Positions 44,138 to 52,943 of a stretch of 64,000 bases of DNA are shown here, in pieces. How positions within the stretch are numbered: the first letter of the stretch is position 1; each line of letters starts with the position of its first letter. This DNA comes from Bin75 sp965212135 (GTDB lineage Bacteria; Nitrospirota; Nitrospiria; Nitrospirales; UBA8639). Both the position numbers and the translations under genes were made by a program. The notes beneath the pieces were generated by a model, which ran no database searches, was not told the origin of the DNA, and was given only the letters and a program-made list of their open reading frames with translations. The DNA lies in the NCBI GenBank assembly GCA_965212135.1, contig OZ243044.1:496001-560000 (forward strand), in the 5' to 3' direction.

Positions 44138-44872
44138 TTAGTTCGGCGCCGCCGTAATTCTGTCTTGAATCGCGTCAAAGGTCACGTTCGACACCACGTG
44201 TTTGGCGAGCAGTTCTCCGCGAAGCCGGTAGGGACGGTTGGCCACCACCATTTCGGCCATGGCCTCGGTCAACCCCAACACGAATATGAGGTCCTTCGCG
44301 GAAGCCGAATTCAGATTCACGGGCGCCAGCGCACCGTTGAGAGGAGTCGAGACGGGAGGCGGCTCCAACGGGGCTGTCTGGTCCGTCATCGGTTCCGTTG
44401 AAAGAGCGCCATTGTTCGGTTGAAGAGTCTCGGCAGACTCACGGGCTTCTTTGAGTTCTTTTTGATAGCGACGCACCGTCTCCCGCAACGCGCGGTTTTG
44501 CCTTTTTAGCTGCTGGTACGCATGCTGAATGTCTTGCAGTCTCTTCGCCCTCGCTCGGCCGGCCTGCTCCAACTCGGCCTCATGAGCGGCGAGCAGGTTT
44601 CGTTCACTTTCATGGCTTTCCTTGACCCGCTGAATTTCGGCCCCCAGCACTTCTATATCAAGAGCCACCTTTTCATTTTCGGCTCGTAGGTTCTCATTTT
44701 CCTGCGCAAGAGCCTCCCGCATCATCCGGCTTTTTTCCAGATCCGTCCTGGCCGACTTCATGTCCGCCACGGCCGCGTCGTATTGACTCTGACTGATGAC
44801 ACAGCCTCCCAGCAATAATCCAATAACGCAAAGAAGACCGACCTTCCAATGCCCTTGACACCGACTGTGCAT
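44138..44872 (-). CDS. Lipoprotein with coiled coil and C-terminal helix-hairpin-helix domain
   Basis: 244 residues from ATG 44872 (GAGGGG five bases upstream). The signal ends in the lipobox LLGGC. A long charged coiled coil follows (about residues 30-140, heptad-like with many Glu, Leu and Arg), then a Pro/Thr linker, then a ComEA-type helix-hairpin-helix segment (NLNSASAKDLIFVLGLTEAMAEMVV). HhH domains usually bind DNA, odd for an anchored lipoprotein unless it handles external DNA or the domain is structural. Function unknown. Confidence 0.75.
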   Translation of the reverse strand: MHSRCQGHWKVGLLCVIGLLLGGCVISQSQYDAAVADMKSARTDLEKSRMMREALAQENENLRAENEKVALDIEVLGAEIQRVKESHESERNLLAAHEAELEQAGRARAKRLQDIQHAYQQLKRQNRALRETVRRYQKELKEARESAETLQPNNGALSTEPMTDQTAPLEPPPVSTPLNGALAPVNLNSASAKDLIFVLGLTEAMAEMVVANRPYRLRGELLAKHVVSNVTFDAIQDRITAAPN

Positions 44873-45112
44873 GCGTTCCCCTCTTTCTCTCAGCGGTAAA
44901 AAGTTGCGGAAGCGGGTTCCCACTGGCTCTCGCATTGAAGTATACTATTTGCAGTATGAAAGGCCCGGGCGTTGGTTGTCAACGCGTTCGCGAGAAGGAA
45001 CCATGCGCGTCGTCATTGACCGCCACCTCCATGACAACGATCCATCATCCGTCAAAATCTGAACGGGCGCAACCCGCCAGACGCACTGGCGCCTCAATCG
45101 GCTTCATCGCGT

Positions 45113-45988
45113 ATGAAAGAATTTGGACCAGGGTTAGCCGGCTTGCTCGGCCTTGTCGAAGGCTTCACTGAATATCTTCCCGTCTCTTCAACCGGCCATC
45201 TCATTCTGCTGGGACATTGGTTGGGATTTACGGGCGATATGGCCATTAGCGTCGAAATTTGCATCCAGTTGGGAGCCGTGTTAGCCGTCGCCGTTTACGA
45301 ACGCACAAAAATTCTCTCGCTCCTCAGACAGGCCAACCAGGAACAACGCATCATGCGACGCCAACTCCACACCGTATCCGGGTTCGCGTCCCTGCCCGCT
45401 CTCCTCAAAGATTCAGCCGACACCTGCAAACACGTCTGGTTTCTCATTGGCCTTGGCGCGGCAGTTGTGCCGGCGGCGTTTGCGGGATTCTTCGCGCATG
45501 AGTGGATTGAAGAACATCTCTTTGCTCCCCAAACCGTTGCCGTGAGTCTTCTCATTGGAGGGATCATTATCCTCATCGTCGAAGCCTGGCCGCAATCCAT
45601 TCGCTGTACAGAGTTGGAATCAATCGGCCTGTCAACGGCCGTGGGCGTGGGACTTGCGCAGTGCGTGGCGTTAATTCCCGGCATGTCTCGTTCGGGCTCG
45701 ACCATCGTTGGAGGCCTGCTTTTGGGTCTGGACAGAAAAGTCGCGACAGAATTTTCCTTCTTCCTGGCGCTGCCAACCCTGTGTGCCGCCACCGGCTATA
45801 AAATGGTGCAGGCCGCGCATCTCTTTACCACCCAGGACACGCTCGCACTGACGTTTGGCATGGCGGTGTCGTTTCTTGTGGCCTGGGCCGTGATTGCCTC
45901 CTTTCTCGCCTATGTCAAACGACACACGCTGAAGGTGTTTGGCTATTACCGAATCATCCTCGGCATCCTGATTCTCCTCGTCCTGTAA
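45113..45988 (+). CDS. uppP: Undecaprenyl-diphosphatase (UppP/BacA)
   Basis: A 291-residue membrane phosphatase recycling C55-PP to C55-P for cell-wall synthesis. The two signatures are present: LVEGFTEYLPVSSTGHLIL near the N-terminus and PGMSRSGSTIVGGLLLGL in the second half. About eight membrane helices. It is divergent from the HhH lipoprotein gene and convergent with the nitrilase-family gene. Confidence 0.95.
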   Translation: MKEFGPGLAGLLGLVEGFTEYLPVSSTGHLILLGHWLGFTGDMAISVEICIQLGAVLAVAVYERTKILSLLRQANQEQRIMRRQLHTVSGFASLPALLKDSADTCKHVWFLIGLGAAVVPAAFAGFFAHEWIEEHLFAPQTVAVSLLIGGIIILIVEAWPQSIRCTELESIGLSTAVGVGLAQCVALIPGMSRSGSTIVGGLLLGLDRKVATEFSFFLALPTLCAATGYKMVQAAHLFTTQDTLALTFGMAVSFLVAWAVIASFLAYVKRHTLKVFGYYRIILGILILLVL

Positions 45989-46070
45989 ACCCTTCGCCAC
46001 AAGGAACGAGTGAAGAAAACGGCGTGAGGCGGGCGACCACGATGACGGCCTGACGCCACCATCCTGTCGG

Positions 46071-46862
46071 TCAGAAGCGGTAGTAGGGGGGGCGCCGATC
46101 TTTCAACAAATCATTGTACGGATTGATCGCCTTGTTGCGGGCCTCGTTGATAGCAATCTCGACGACTGCGAGGTCCGCCTTGTCGGCAGGCGCCCGAAAC
46201 AGCACGTCGCCTTTCGGTGAAACCACCTGGCTGTTCCCAATATACGTCAGCGGCGGTTTGCCACCTCTGGCTTCCCGACCGATTCGATTCGCCGTAATAC
46301 TAAAGATCCGATTTTCCAAGGAACGCGTCACCATGGCGTCGGGACAGTGGGGCATGACCAAATTCGCGGGATGGCACACAATGTCCGCCCCTTGCAACGC
46401 GAGAGTCCGGGCGGCTTCGGGGTAGTACCAATCAAAACAAATCATCACCCCAAGGCGGGTCTGACCAATATCCCAGACCAGCAATCCTGAATCACCTGGG
46501 CTGAAGAATAACGTTTCCTCAAAAAACAAATGCGTTTTACGATAGCACCCCATGAACCCCGAAGGCCCGACCACAATCGCCGAGTTGTAACAGTGGTCAC
46601 CCGCCCTCTCGGGCAGGCCGACGACCAGGTGCATGTGATGGCGTCGCGCAAGTTCCACGCAAGCCCGGGTGGTCGGCCCATCCGGAACGGGTTCGGCGCA
46701 ATCCAGGACTTCCTCCCGAGAGACAAACTGGTATCCGGAAAAGGCCAGTTCAGGCAACACAAGCAATTCACAATCCACCGAATCCAGCCGAGAGGCAAAC
46801 TGGTCAAGATTGCGTCGCACCGCCCCAAATTCAGGATTAGACTGGAAATAGCCGACCTTCAT
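46071..46862 (-). CDS. Carbon-nitrogen hydrolase (nitrilase superfamily)
   Basis: 263 residues with the nitrilase catalytic triad: Glu in LPELAFSGY, Lys in YRKTHLFFEE and Cys in GVMICFDWYYPE. Length and fold fit the non-branch-specific amidase/nitrilase group (for example Nit or omega-amidase types). Substrate is unknown. No signal sequence, so it is cytosolic. Not to be confused with Lnt, which carries extra membrane helices. Confidence 0.88.
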   Translation of the reverse strand: MKVGYFQSNPEFGAVRRNLDQFASRLDSVDCELLVLPELAFSGYQFVSREEVLDCAEPVPDGPTTRACVELARRHHMHLVVGLPERAGDHCYNSAIVVGPSGFMGCYRKTHLFFEETLFFSPGDSGLLVWDIGQTRLGVMICFDWYYPEAARTLALQGADIVCHPANLVMPHCPDAMVTRSLENRIFSITANRIGREARGGKPPLTYIGNSQVVSPKGDVLFRAPADKADLAVVEIAINEARNKAINPYNDLLKDRRPPYYRF

Positions 46863-46893
46863 CAGTCACGCCCCTCAACCGTCCCGCAAAAAC

Positions 46894-46926
46894 AAAAACG
46901 GGCAGGAACGTCCCGCCCGTTTTTTC
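46894..46926 (-). terminator. Rho-independent terminator of the SmbP-like gene
   Basis: A hairpin ACGGGC / GCCCGT (46898-46903 with 46915-46920), flanked by A-runs and T-runs on both sides. Reading on the minus strand it lies 26 bases after the SmbP-like stop and ends in a T-rich tract. Confidence 0.75.
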
Positions 46927-46951
46927 ATGCCATCATCACAGCCCGACGCCA

Positions 46952-47521
46952 TCAATGCATTTTTTTGTCATGCATCTTACCGTCCATCATCTTGCCATCC
47001 ATCATCTTACCGTCCATCATCTTGCCATCCATCATCTTGCCATCCATCATCTTGCCGTCCATCATCTTGCCATCCATCATCTTGCCGTCCATCATCTTGC
47101 CGTCCATCATCTTGCCGTCCATCATCTTGCCGTCCATCATCTTGCCGTCGTGCATCATTCCGCCGTCGTGCATCTTTTTTCCATCCGTTTCGTTGAGATG
47201 CATGACCGCGCTCATTGCATGTTTCGTTGCCACTTCGGCATGGCCCTGATTGCCATGTGCAATCGCTTCTTTCAACGCATGCACGCCTTCGTCAAGATGA
47301 GCATTGGACATTTCCTTCTGTGCCATCTCCGCGTGCATCAAGGCTTCTTCGGCATGAGACACAATGGCGCCGGCGTGCCCCATTCCACCATGTTTGACCG
47401 CTTCATCCGCGTGCATCATCGCTTCATGAACGTGCATATTCCCTCCGGCTAACCCCGGCGTGGCAACCGAAAGCCACGTGGCCGCACCCAGCAAACCTGC
47501 GAAAAAAATGTGTTTCGTCAT
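46952..47521 (-). CDS. SmbP-like metal-binding protein with Met-Met-Asp-Gly-Lys repeat tail
   Basis: 189 residues from ATG 47521 (GGAGG six bases upstream). A signal peptide ends near GLAGG. The middle is a His-rich helical repeat domain (HVHEAMMHADEAV, HAEEALMHAEMAQ, HATKHAMSAVMHL-type units) like SmbP, a periplasmic Cu/Ni/Zn-binding protein first known from Nitrosomonas. The C-terminus then has 11 tandem MMDGK pentapeptides and short His/Met ends. Met plus Asp and His suggests Cu(I)/Cu(II) or Ag binding, an inference. A terminator follows. Confidence 0.8.
   Translation of the reverse strand: MTKHIFFAGLLGAATWLSVATPGLAGGNMHVHEAMMHADEAVKHGGMGHAGAIVSHAEEALMHAEMAQKEMSNAHLDEGVHALKEAIAHGNQGHAEVATKHAMSAVMHLNETDGKKMHDGGMMHDGKMMDGKMMDGKMMDGKMMDGKMMDGKMMDGKMMDGKMMDGKMMDGKMMDGKMMDGKMHDKKMH
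46976..47140. repeat. Eleven 15-bp tandem repeats coding MMDGK
   Basis: On the plus strand the unit reads CTTGCCRTCCATCAT with R = A or G and one or two other changes. Eleven copies lie head to tail inside the SmbP-like gene. The A/G alternation is silent (Gly/Asp codon third bases), so the peptide is kept while DNA copies vary. Such an array can gain or lose copies by slippage. Confidence 0.9.
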
Positions 47522-47617
47522 GTCAGACCTCCTCTGCAAATGCTGAAAACCCATAAAAGACACTCCCGTGGACTTCTGCTGTTGACCCGTCTATCCTCGC
47601 ATGCTTGTCCCGTTTCT

Positions 47618-48478
47618 TCAAGACGACCGTGGTGTGGTTGTGCCCGTCACCTGCCCGAGCAATTTCATATCTTTTTCAGCGGGAGCCGCAAAGTCCCGGC
47701 TCCATTCCCACCAGGACCCTGGATAATTCCGCACCTTCTCATAGCCCGCCAAGCGAAACAAAAAATAGACCCAGGCGGAGCGTACGCCGCCCAGACAATA
47801 GGTGATGATTTCCTGCCGTTCGCTAAGGCCAAAGGCATGAAACATTTCCCGAAGGGCGGTCGGGGATTTGACGGTGGCATCGTGCCGGAGAAACGCATTC
47901 CAGGGAATATTGACGGCGGACGGAATATGCCCCGGTCTGGGCAATCCGTCAATCTCCTTCCCCGCATATTCCTCCACGCTCCGGGCATCCACGATCACCG
48001 TGTCCGGATGCGGGCTTTTCAGCAAGTGTTTCAGCTCCTGTTTTTGAATGCTCACGTCCGGCTGAACCAAGGCCCGAAACGTGCCGGGGGCGGGTCGAAC
48101 CGCTTCATGTTCATAGGGGCGATGTTCAGCGGTCCATTTAGGCCAGCCGCCATCCAGGATATTCACTTTCTTGTGCCCGAGGTATTGCAGCATCCAGAAC
48201 ATTCGGCCTTCATCGCCCCAATTATCGAAAGGATTGCAATAAACCACGACGTCGCTCGAGTTATGAAGGCCCAGGGCTTGAAGCCGATGCTCCAACCGAG
48301 CGAGATCGGGATCCAGCAACCCTTTGGCCGTCGCCTGCGGATCGCTGTATTCATGCCACGTACTATGCACCGCCCCCGGAATATGGGCGGTGTACGCGCC
48401 TGCACCGCGCACGTCAAGAATGACCAGATCGTCCCGGCCAAGATTGAGGAACAAGGTTTCCGTGTCAATGAGATACAT
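47618..48478 (-). CDS. Tandem-rhodanese sulfurtransferase
   Basis: 286 residues with two rhodanese domains. The C-terminal one carries the active Cys in ITYCLGGVRSAW; the N-terminal domain (YCNPFDNWGD) lacks an ordinary active loop. Thiosulfate or 3-mercaptopyruvate are usual sulfur donors for this family. It sits three bases after the five-heme cytochrome in the same operon. There is no clear signal peptide, so it is probably cytosolic. Confidence 0.88.
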   Translation of the reverse strand: MYLIDTETLFLNLGRDDLVILDVRGAGAYTAHIPGAVHSTWHEYSDPQATAKGLLDPDLARLEHRLQALGLHNSSDVVVYCNPFDNWGDEGRMFWMLQYLGHKKVNILDGGWPKWTAEHRPYEHEAVRPAPGTFRALVQPDVSIQKQELKHLLKSPHPDTVIVDARSVEEYAGKEIDGLPRPGHIPSAVNIPWNAFLRHDATVKSPTALREMFHAFGLSERQEIITYCLGGVRSAWVYFLFRLAGYEKVRNYPGSWWEWSRDFAAPAEKDMKLLGQVTGTTTPRSS

Positions 48479-48481
48479 GGC

Positions 48482-49810
48482 TCAACCCGCGGTGACAGCG
48501 TCCCGACGCTCTGTGAAAGAAAACCGGTCATCCGAAGCGGAACAGCCGGCGCGAACGTCAACCAGAGGCTCCGCGTCAAGCGCCACCTCCAGGTTTTGAC
48601 CCAGAGGGAAGCGGCGCGTGTAGATGGTATACCGATACGGGCGGTCCGACTGCAACCCATAGGCTTCCCGCAACATGGCATGCTGCCCGTCCGTCAGAAT
48701 ATGATACCGTACGCGAGCTTCCACCACCAGATCCGACCGTCCTTCAGGGATTTGATAAGCAAACTGATAGTCACGGCTCGCCAGCGGCCGCAACCGGTTG
48801 TCATACACTTCGAGAATGACGGGCTGCCAAAGAATCCACCGCCCCATGGTGTCGCTTTGTTCCTGAAGAATCCGTCCCGCTTGATCTTTCACGTAAAATT
48901 CCACGGTAAAATGGCGGTCGGGGTCGCCCGTGGGAATTTTATGACCGGCGCCGGCGTTGATCAGGGTAAGCGTCATGGTCACGGTGTCTCCCGGTGCGGG
49001 GGCGGGGGGATCCGCCTTCACCTGAATCGCCACGGCACGCTTGATCATCTCCGGATCATGCCCGCCACGCCAGAGATGCCGCCGGCCCTGCCGAATGGGC
49101 CCGCCCACCACCGCCGGACGAGAAATTTCCGGCATGTGGCAATGCTGGCAGGTGAATCCCCGCTCCTTCATAAAAAATTCACCTTCATATTCCGCAAACG
49201 TGCCGCACGGCCCCGCGCGATAAAACTGCAAAGGCCCGGAAGCCACGCTATGACAACGACGGCACACGGCGGTCGTGCGAAAGGAGGGATCATAGGCCGT
49301 GGGATGCGGCGCCGCCGAATCGTCGAACGGCCCCAGGATGACGCCGTCGCGGACGTGACAGGCCGCACAGGTCACGCCTTCCCGCTGATAGGCCGCATCG
49401 TATTGCGGATTGTCTATCTGGACCGCCTTTTCAACACGATGACCGGGTATCGTCCGGATCAGCGTGGGCTGCTGATTGGCCAACGGGGTGTGGCAATTGA
49501 GACAAACCCAGACATGATCATCCTTTTTCCAGTACGCTTGGAAAAATGGGTCCTGATAGGCATCGGCATGGACGCTGGTTTTCCATTCTTCATAAATCTC
49601 CCGATGACAGGCTCCGCACGCTTCGGCCTTCAGCGAGTCGAGGCCCGCCGGAATTTTCTGGAATGGAATGGCATGGGCATAATCGTCGCGCAATCCAAAA
49701 ATCACGGTGGGCCGGATCTCCGTATAAAAATAATAGAGGACAACCGGAACCGCCACCAGCAGGATCAGCAACACAACCAGTCCGCTTTTGCCGCGTCGCC
49801 AGTGCGCCAT
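48482..49810 (-). CDS. Five-heme c-type cytochrome, membrane anchored
   Basis: 442 residues: an N-terminal membrane anchor (about 11-29) and five CxxCH motifs, CGACH (65-69), CLNCH (103-107), CAACH (148-152), CRRCH (183-187) and CQHCH (221-225), resembling cytochrome c554-type multiheme proteins. The C-terminal half (from about 240) has no heme motif and looks beta-rich, perhaps a partner-binding domain. It may transfer electrons in nitrogen or other oxyanion metabolism; the substrate is unknown. It is the middle gene of a tight three-gene operon. Confidence 0.85.
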   Translation of the reverse strand: MAHWRRGKSGLVVLLILLVAVPVVLYYFYTEIRPTVIFGLRDDYAHAIPFQKIPAGLDSLKAEACGACHREIYEEWKTSVHADAYQDPFFQAYWKKDDHVWVCLNCHTPLANQQPTLIRTIPGHRVEKAVQIDNPQYDAAYQREGVTCAACHVRDGVILGPFDDSAAPHPTAYDPSFRTTAVCRRCHSVASGPLQFYRAGPCGTFAEYEGEFFMKERGFTCQHCHMPEISRPAVVGGPIRQGRRHLWRGGHDPEMIKRAVAIQVKADPPAPAPGDTVTMTLTLINAGAGHKIPTGDPDRHFTVEFYVKDQAGRILQEQSDTMGRWILWQPVILEVYDNRLRPLASRDYQFAYQIPEGRSDLVVEARVRYHILTDGQHAMLREAYGLQSDRPYRYTIYTRRFPLGQNLEVALDAEPLVDVRAGCSASDDRFSFTERRDAVTAG

Positions 49811-49813
49811 GGG

Positions 49814-50758
49814 TTACGCGTCCATCAACGCCAACAGATGCTGCTCAACCGAAGCCGCCAACGCCCGAAGGTGATAGCCTCCTTCCAGGCAGGCCACAAT
49901 CCGGCCATGGCCATGAGTCCTGGCAATGGCCGCCACAATACGAGTGAGTTCGCCATAGCCTTCATCCGTCATGGCCATGCTCGCCAACGGATCATCGCGA
50001 TGCGCATCAAATCCGGCCGAGATCAACACAAACTCCGGCTTGAACGCGTCGGCGGCCGGCACCAGGACGTTGTGAAACACGTCTTGATAGTCATCGGCGC
50101 CTTGCCCGCCGGACATGGGAACATTGATGGTCAGCCCTTCTCCTTCCCCTCGCCCGCGTTCATGTGCGGCGCCGGTCCCGGGATAATGCGGATATTCATG
50201 CGTGCTGAAAAAGAGCACGGAGGGATCGGCCTCAAACGCATGTTGCGTGCCGTTGCCGTGATGCACGTCCCAGTCCACAATCAACACGCGTGCGAGACCA
50301 TGCCGCTCCTGAATGTACCGAGCCGCAATCGCCACGTTATTATACAGACAAAACCCCATGGCCCGGTCGGCCTCGGCATGATGCCCCGGCGGACGAACCG
50401 CACAAAACACCTGATCCACCCGGTCATCCATGACGGCATCAACCGCCGCCAGCGCCCCGCCGACCGCGAGAGACGCGGCGGGCAGCGAACCGGGTGACAG
50501 CGCAGTGTCCGCATCAAGCGAGGCATAGCCCTCGTGCGGCGCCATGGTTTCCAACCGTTGCACATACGCGGGATCATGAATGCGCGTAATCCATTCCTTG
50601 CCGGCTGGTCGTGGAGGAATCCGCGTTAACCGCGACAGCGTCCCGGACGATTCCAGCCGACTCACAATGGCCCGCAACCGCTCCGGCGACTCCGGATGCT
50701 GCCGCCCCATCTCATGCTCCAGATACGCCGGATGCGTCACAATGCCGACACGGCCCAC
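49814..50758 (-). CDS. Histone deacetylase-family (AcuC-like) hydrolase
   Basis: 314 residues, start GTG. The HDAC-superfamily zinc site is intact: the LIVDWDVHHGNGTQHAF block supplies Asp and His ligands, and SAGFDAHRDDPLASM a second Asp; the upstream GHHAEADRAMGFCLYNNVAIAA carries the His-His pair. Bacterial members deacetylate acetyl-polyamines or proteins (AcuC with acetyl-CoA synthetase). No acs gene is present. It leads the operon with the five-heme cytochrome and rhodanese. Confidence 0.92.
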   Translation of the reverse strand: MGRVGIVTHPAYLEHEMGRQHPESPERLRAIVSRLESSGTLSRLTRIPPRPAGKEWITRIHDPAYVQRLETMAPHEGYASLDADTALSPGSLPAASLAVGGALAAVDAVMDDRVDQVFCAVRPPGHHAEADRAMGFCLYNNVAIAARYIQERHGLARVLIVDWDVHHGNGTQHAFEADPSVLFFSTHEYPHYPGTGAAHERGRGEGEGLTINVPMSGGQGADDYQDVFHNVLVPAADAFKPEFVLISAGFDAHRDDPLASMAMTDEGYGELTRIVAAIARTHGHGRIVACLEGGYHLRALAASVEQHLLALMDA

Positions 50759-50920
50759 ACCACACCCTTTCTTGATGGGTTTCCTGTCTCCCCGACTGTT
50801 CAGCGGAGGAGAAGGGGAGCAACGGTAACACAGAGTCCGGCGTTAGACAACGCAAAGCCGACAATGCTAGATTGCCTCGGCGAAAGACGACACCCTCAAC
50901 CGCTTGCCATGGAGTACACG

Positions 50921-51244
50921 ATGCCCGATCCAAAGATAGAAAAATTTAAAAAGGTCCTGCAAATGGACCCCAACGACGAAACGCTCTGGTTTGGTCTGGG
51001 AAAGGCCTACATGGGAGATGAAAACTGGACAGAGGCCATCGCCGCTCTTGAAAGCTGCCTCAAGGTGAAGCCCTCCTACTCGGCGGCCATCCTCGCCCTG
51101 GCGCAATGCCTGCACAACAATCACCAGCCGGAACAATGCCGGGAGATCTGCGCCAAAGGCATTGAAGCCGCCACCGCCAACGGCGATCTGCTCGTGATCA
51201 AAAATCTGGAAGAGTTGCGGGATTCGTTGCCTCGCACGTCCTGA
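50921..51244 (+). CDS. Small TPR protein
   Basis: 107 residues from ATG 50921, which has GGAG six bases upstream; ATG 50909 is a possible earlier start. Two to three TPR units (KVLQMDPNDETLWFGLGKAYMGD, ALESCLKVKPSYSAAILALAQCL). Probably a small cytosolic scaffold or adaptor. It precedes the AT-richer pair at 51262. Confidence 0.75.
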   Translation: MPDPKIEKFKKVLQMDPNDETLWFGLGKAYMGDENWTEAIAALESCLKVKPSYSAAILALAQCLHNNHQPEQCREICAKGIEAATANGDLLVIKNLEELRDSLPRTS

Positions 51245-51261
51245 AATTTCTGTTGCATAGA

Positions 51262-51876
51262 ATGAATAGCTCCCCACCGAAACCAGCACTAGCGGTTTTG
51301 TGGCCGGTTAATATGGGTAATTACGGGCAGAATCGCCTTCCGGTGCAAGAGACACTTGAAAGACTTCGCCACCACTCACAAGACGTTCAATTCATTGCCT
51401 GTCACTGGAGACGATCGGGAAATTTTGTCTTCATTGATTCCGGGTACGTCACAAGAAAAATGGCTCTTGAAACAGGAAAAGTCGTCACGGGATTGACGTG
51501 TCTGGTCCGAAGATTTGTTGATCTGGAAAAGGTGAACTTGGCAGTTCCTCCACAGGCTCAAACAAAAAACAGTTCAGTGATTTTGCCAACTCCGACAGGA
51601 GAAAAAAAGTTGATTCATGTTGCCCTCTCACAGAATGTCGCCCAAGCAACCCGCAAGATCAGAGCGATTGACACCCGCACGGAAATTCTTGCATGGCTCA
51701 CCCCGCAAGATGCTTTATGCCTGTATGATAGACCTGCAAAAGGTGGAGATGTGGGCCAAGTGACGAACAGGGTTCTTGATGTTTGCCGAACAAACCACCC
51801 TGACATATATGGAACCGGTCGAGCACTGAGCGTCATCAGAGACCTTCTTCATAATCGGAGCCTGCGTTATGACTAA
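51262..51876 (+). CDS. DUF1697-like protein, divergent
   Basis: 204 residues from ATG 51262. The start (ALAVLWPVNMGNYGQNRLPVQE, SGNFVFIDSGYV) and the later blocks (HVALSQNVAQATR; ALCLYDRP, GTGRALSVIRDLL) resemble the plan of DUF1697 proteins, whose function is unknown. The N-terminal motif is altered from the usual form, so the assignment is tentative. Codon use is more AT-rich than the flanks. Its end overlaps the next gene by eight bases (ATGACTAA), so the two are translationally coupled. Confidence 0.5.
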   Translation: MNSSPPKPALAVLWPVNMGNYGQNRLPVQETLERLRHHSQDVQFIACHWRRSGNFVFIDSGYVTRKMALETGKVVTGLTCLVRRFVDLEKVNLAVPPQAQTKNSSVILPTPTGEKKLIHVALSQNVAQATRKIRAIDTRTEILAWLTPQDALCLYDRPAKGGDVGQVTNRVLDVCRTNHPDIYGTGRALSVIRDLLHNRSLRYD

Positions 51877-52936
51877 TAAGTATCTACAGGATTGCTTAAA
51901 GCAATTTCCCGAAGTCAGTAAGAAACGATGGGGGCGTGAGTTTGATCTGGAGGAACTTGAGAAGAAAGTTAAAGCTTCACTAAACCCAGAACGAAACCAA
52001 AAAGATGTCAGCATGCGTGAAATACGTCAATGTTTCGATGACCATTTCACAAATACAGAACACTGGTGGTTTGATCGGTATTGGGTTGTCCCCTCCATTG
52101 ACAAAATTGATGAAAAATATCAAAAAAAAGGATTTAACTTTTGTCAATTGTCGAGGGAAAACGAGAACAAGGAAGAAGAAAAAAAGTTTATCGAAGATCT
52201 TCTCGGAGCATTTCGAGACATTGGATTGGTCTCAATCATTCTGAGGTTTATCTGCCCTGATTCCTTTGGGATTCTGAGCCCACCAGTCGAATATGCCCTT
52301 AATTTGCGCAGGGGAAAGACTGCAGTGGCAACGTATAGGAATTACTTAAAAGATCTTCGAGAAATCCGTCAACACTATGAATTTAAAACTGCGGCTGAGG
52401 CCGATAAGGCTCTGTGGGTCTTGAAACATCATATGTGCGATGACAAAGGAACGAATGGTAAGAGAATCAAAAAAGCAATTGAAGAAGATGAATTTATGCT
52501 TCGATTGCGGGCAAAAAATCTGGTTATACCGATCAACGAGCTACCTTTGGAACGACTGGCTATCGCCCTTTATACGGTTAAGAACGATCTGGCGGCACTT
52601 GTCGCATGTTACGCTCTGGAAAAAAATGCTAAAAAATGGGCAAAGGCCACAGACAGGTATAGTAAAGCACTGAGGCTGTTACGGAACAATCCTGACGCAA
52701 AGGCTGAACCGTCATTGGGCAATTATCTTGAGGCATTACCTGAAGTAGAAAGGTTGTGTACTTTGAACCGTGGGTTGAGTAAGAACGAATTGCTCGAAAT
52801 CCGCAATAACATATTTCACGGTCTTAAGATGCCACAGGATAAAACTATCAAAAAGCTCGTTGAAACCGTTTTGAAAATCGGACAACGAGTAAACTCGCTT
52901 GAAAAAGGGAAAAACCTCGCACCGACTGACGTCTAG
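51869..52936 (+). CDS. Unknown protein with C-terminal HEPN-like RxxxxH motif
   Basis: 355 residues, AT-rich and Lys-rich unlike neighbours. It is mostly alpha-helical by pattern. Near the C-terminus the LLEIRNNIFHG segment (Arg 312, His 317) fits the RxxxxH signature of HEPN RNases, many of which act in toxin or phage-defence systems. The middle part (CPDSFGILSPPVEYALNLRRG) is unassigned. It is coupled to the DUF1697-like gene by an 8-base overlap. No HEPN-linked antitoxin (MNT) is obvious. Acquired origin is plausible. Confidence 0.6.
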   Translation: MTNKYLQDCLKQFPEVSKKRWGREFDLEELEKKVKASLNPERNQKDVSMREIRQCFDDHFTNTEHWWFDRYWVVPSIDKIDEKYQKKGFNFCQLSRENENKEEEKKFIEDLLGAFRDIGLVSIILRFICPDSFGILSPPVEYALNLRRGKTAVATYRNYLKDLREIRQHYEFKTAAEADKALWVLKHHMCDDKGTNGKRIKKAIEEDEFMLRLRAKNLVIPINELPLERLAIALYTVKNDLAALVACYALEKNAKKWAKATDRYSKALRLLRNNPDAKAEPSLGNYLEALPEVERLCTLNRGLSKNELLEIRNNIFHGLKMPQDKTIKKLVETVLKIGQRVNSLEKGKNLAPTDV

Positions 52937-52943
52937 TATACCC

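Noticed and set aside
45989..46070. Possible terminator between uppP and the nitrilase gene
   Set aside because: An imperfect hairpin (GGCGTGAGGC / GCCTGACGCC) is present but lacks a T-run, so it was not called.
46976..47140. Tandem array considered as a CRISPR
   Set aside because: Units are 15 bases without spacers and encode MMDGK in frame; it is a protein-coding tandem repeat, and no cas genes are near.
47510..50497. A 995-codon open frame on the plus strand opposite the rhodanese, five-heme cytochrome and deacetylase genes
   Set aside because: It spans three well-supported genes on the minus strand, including intact CxxCH, rhodanese and HDAC motifs, and has no domain of its own; such antisense frames arise from GC-rich third positions.
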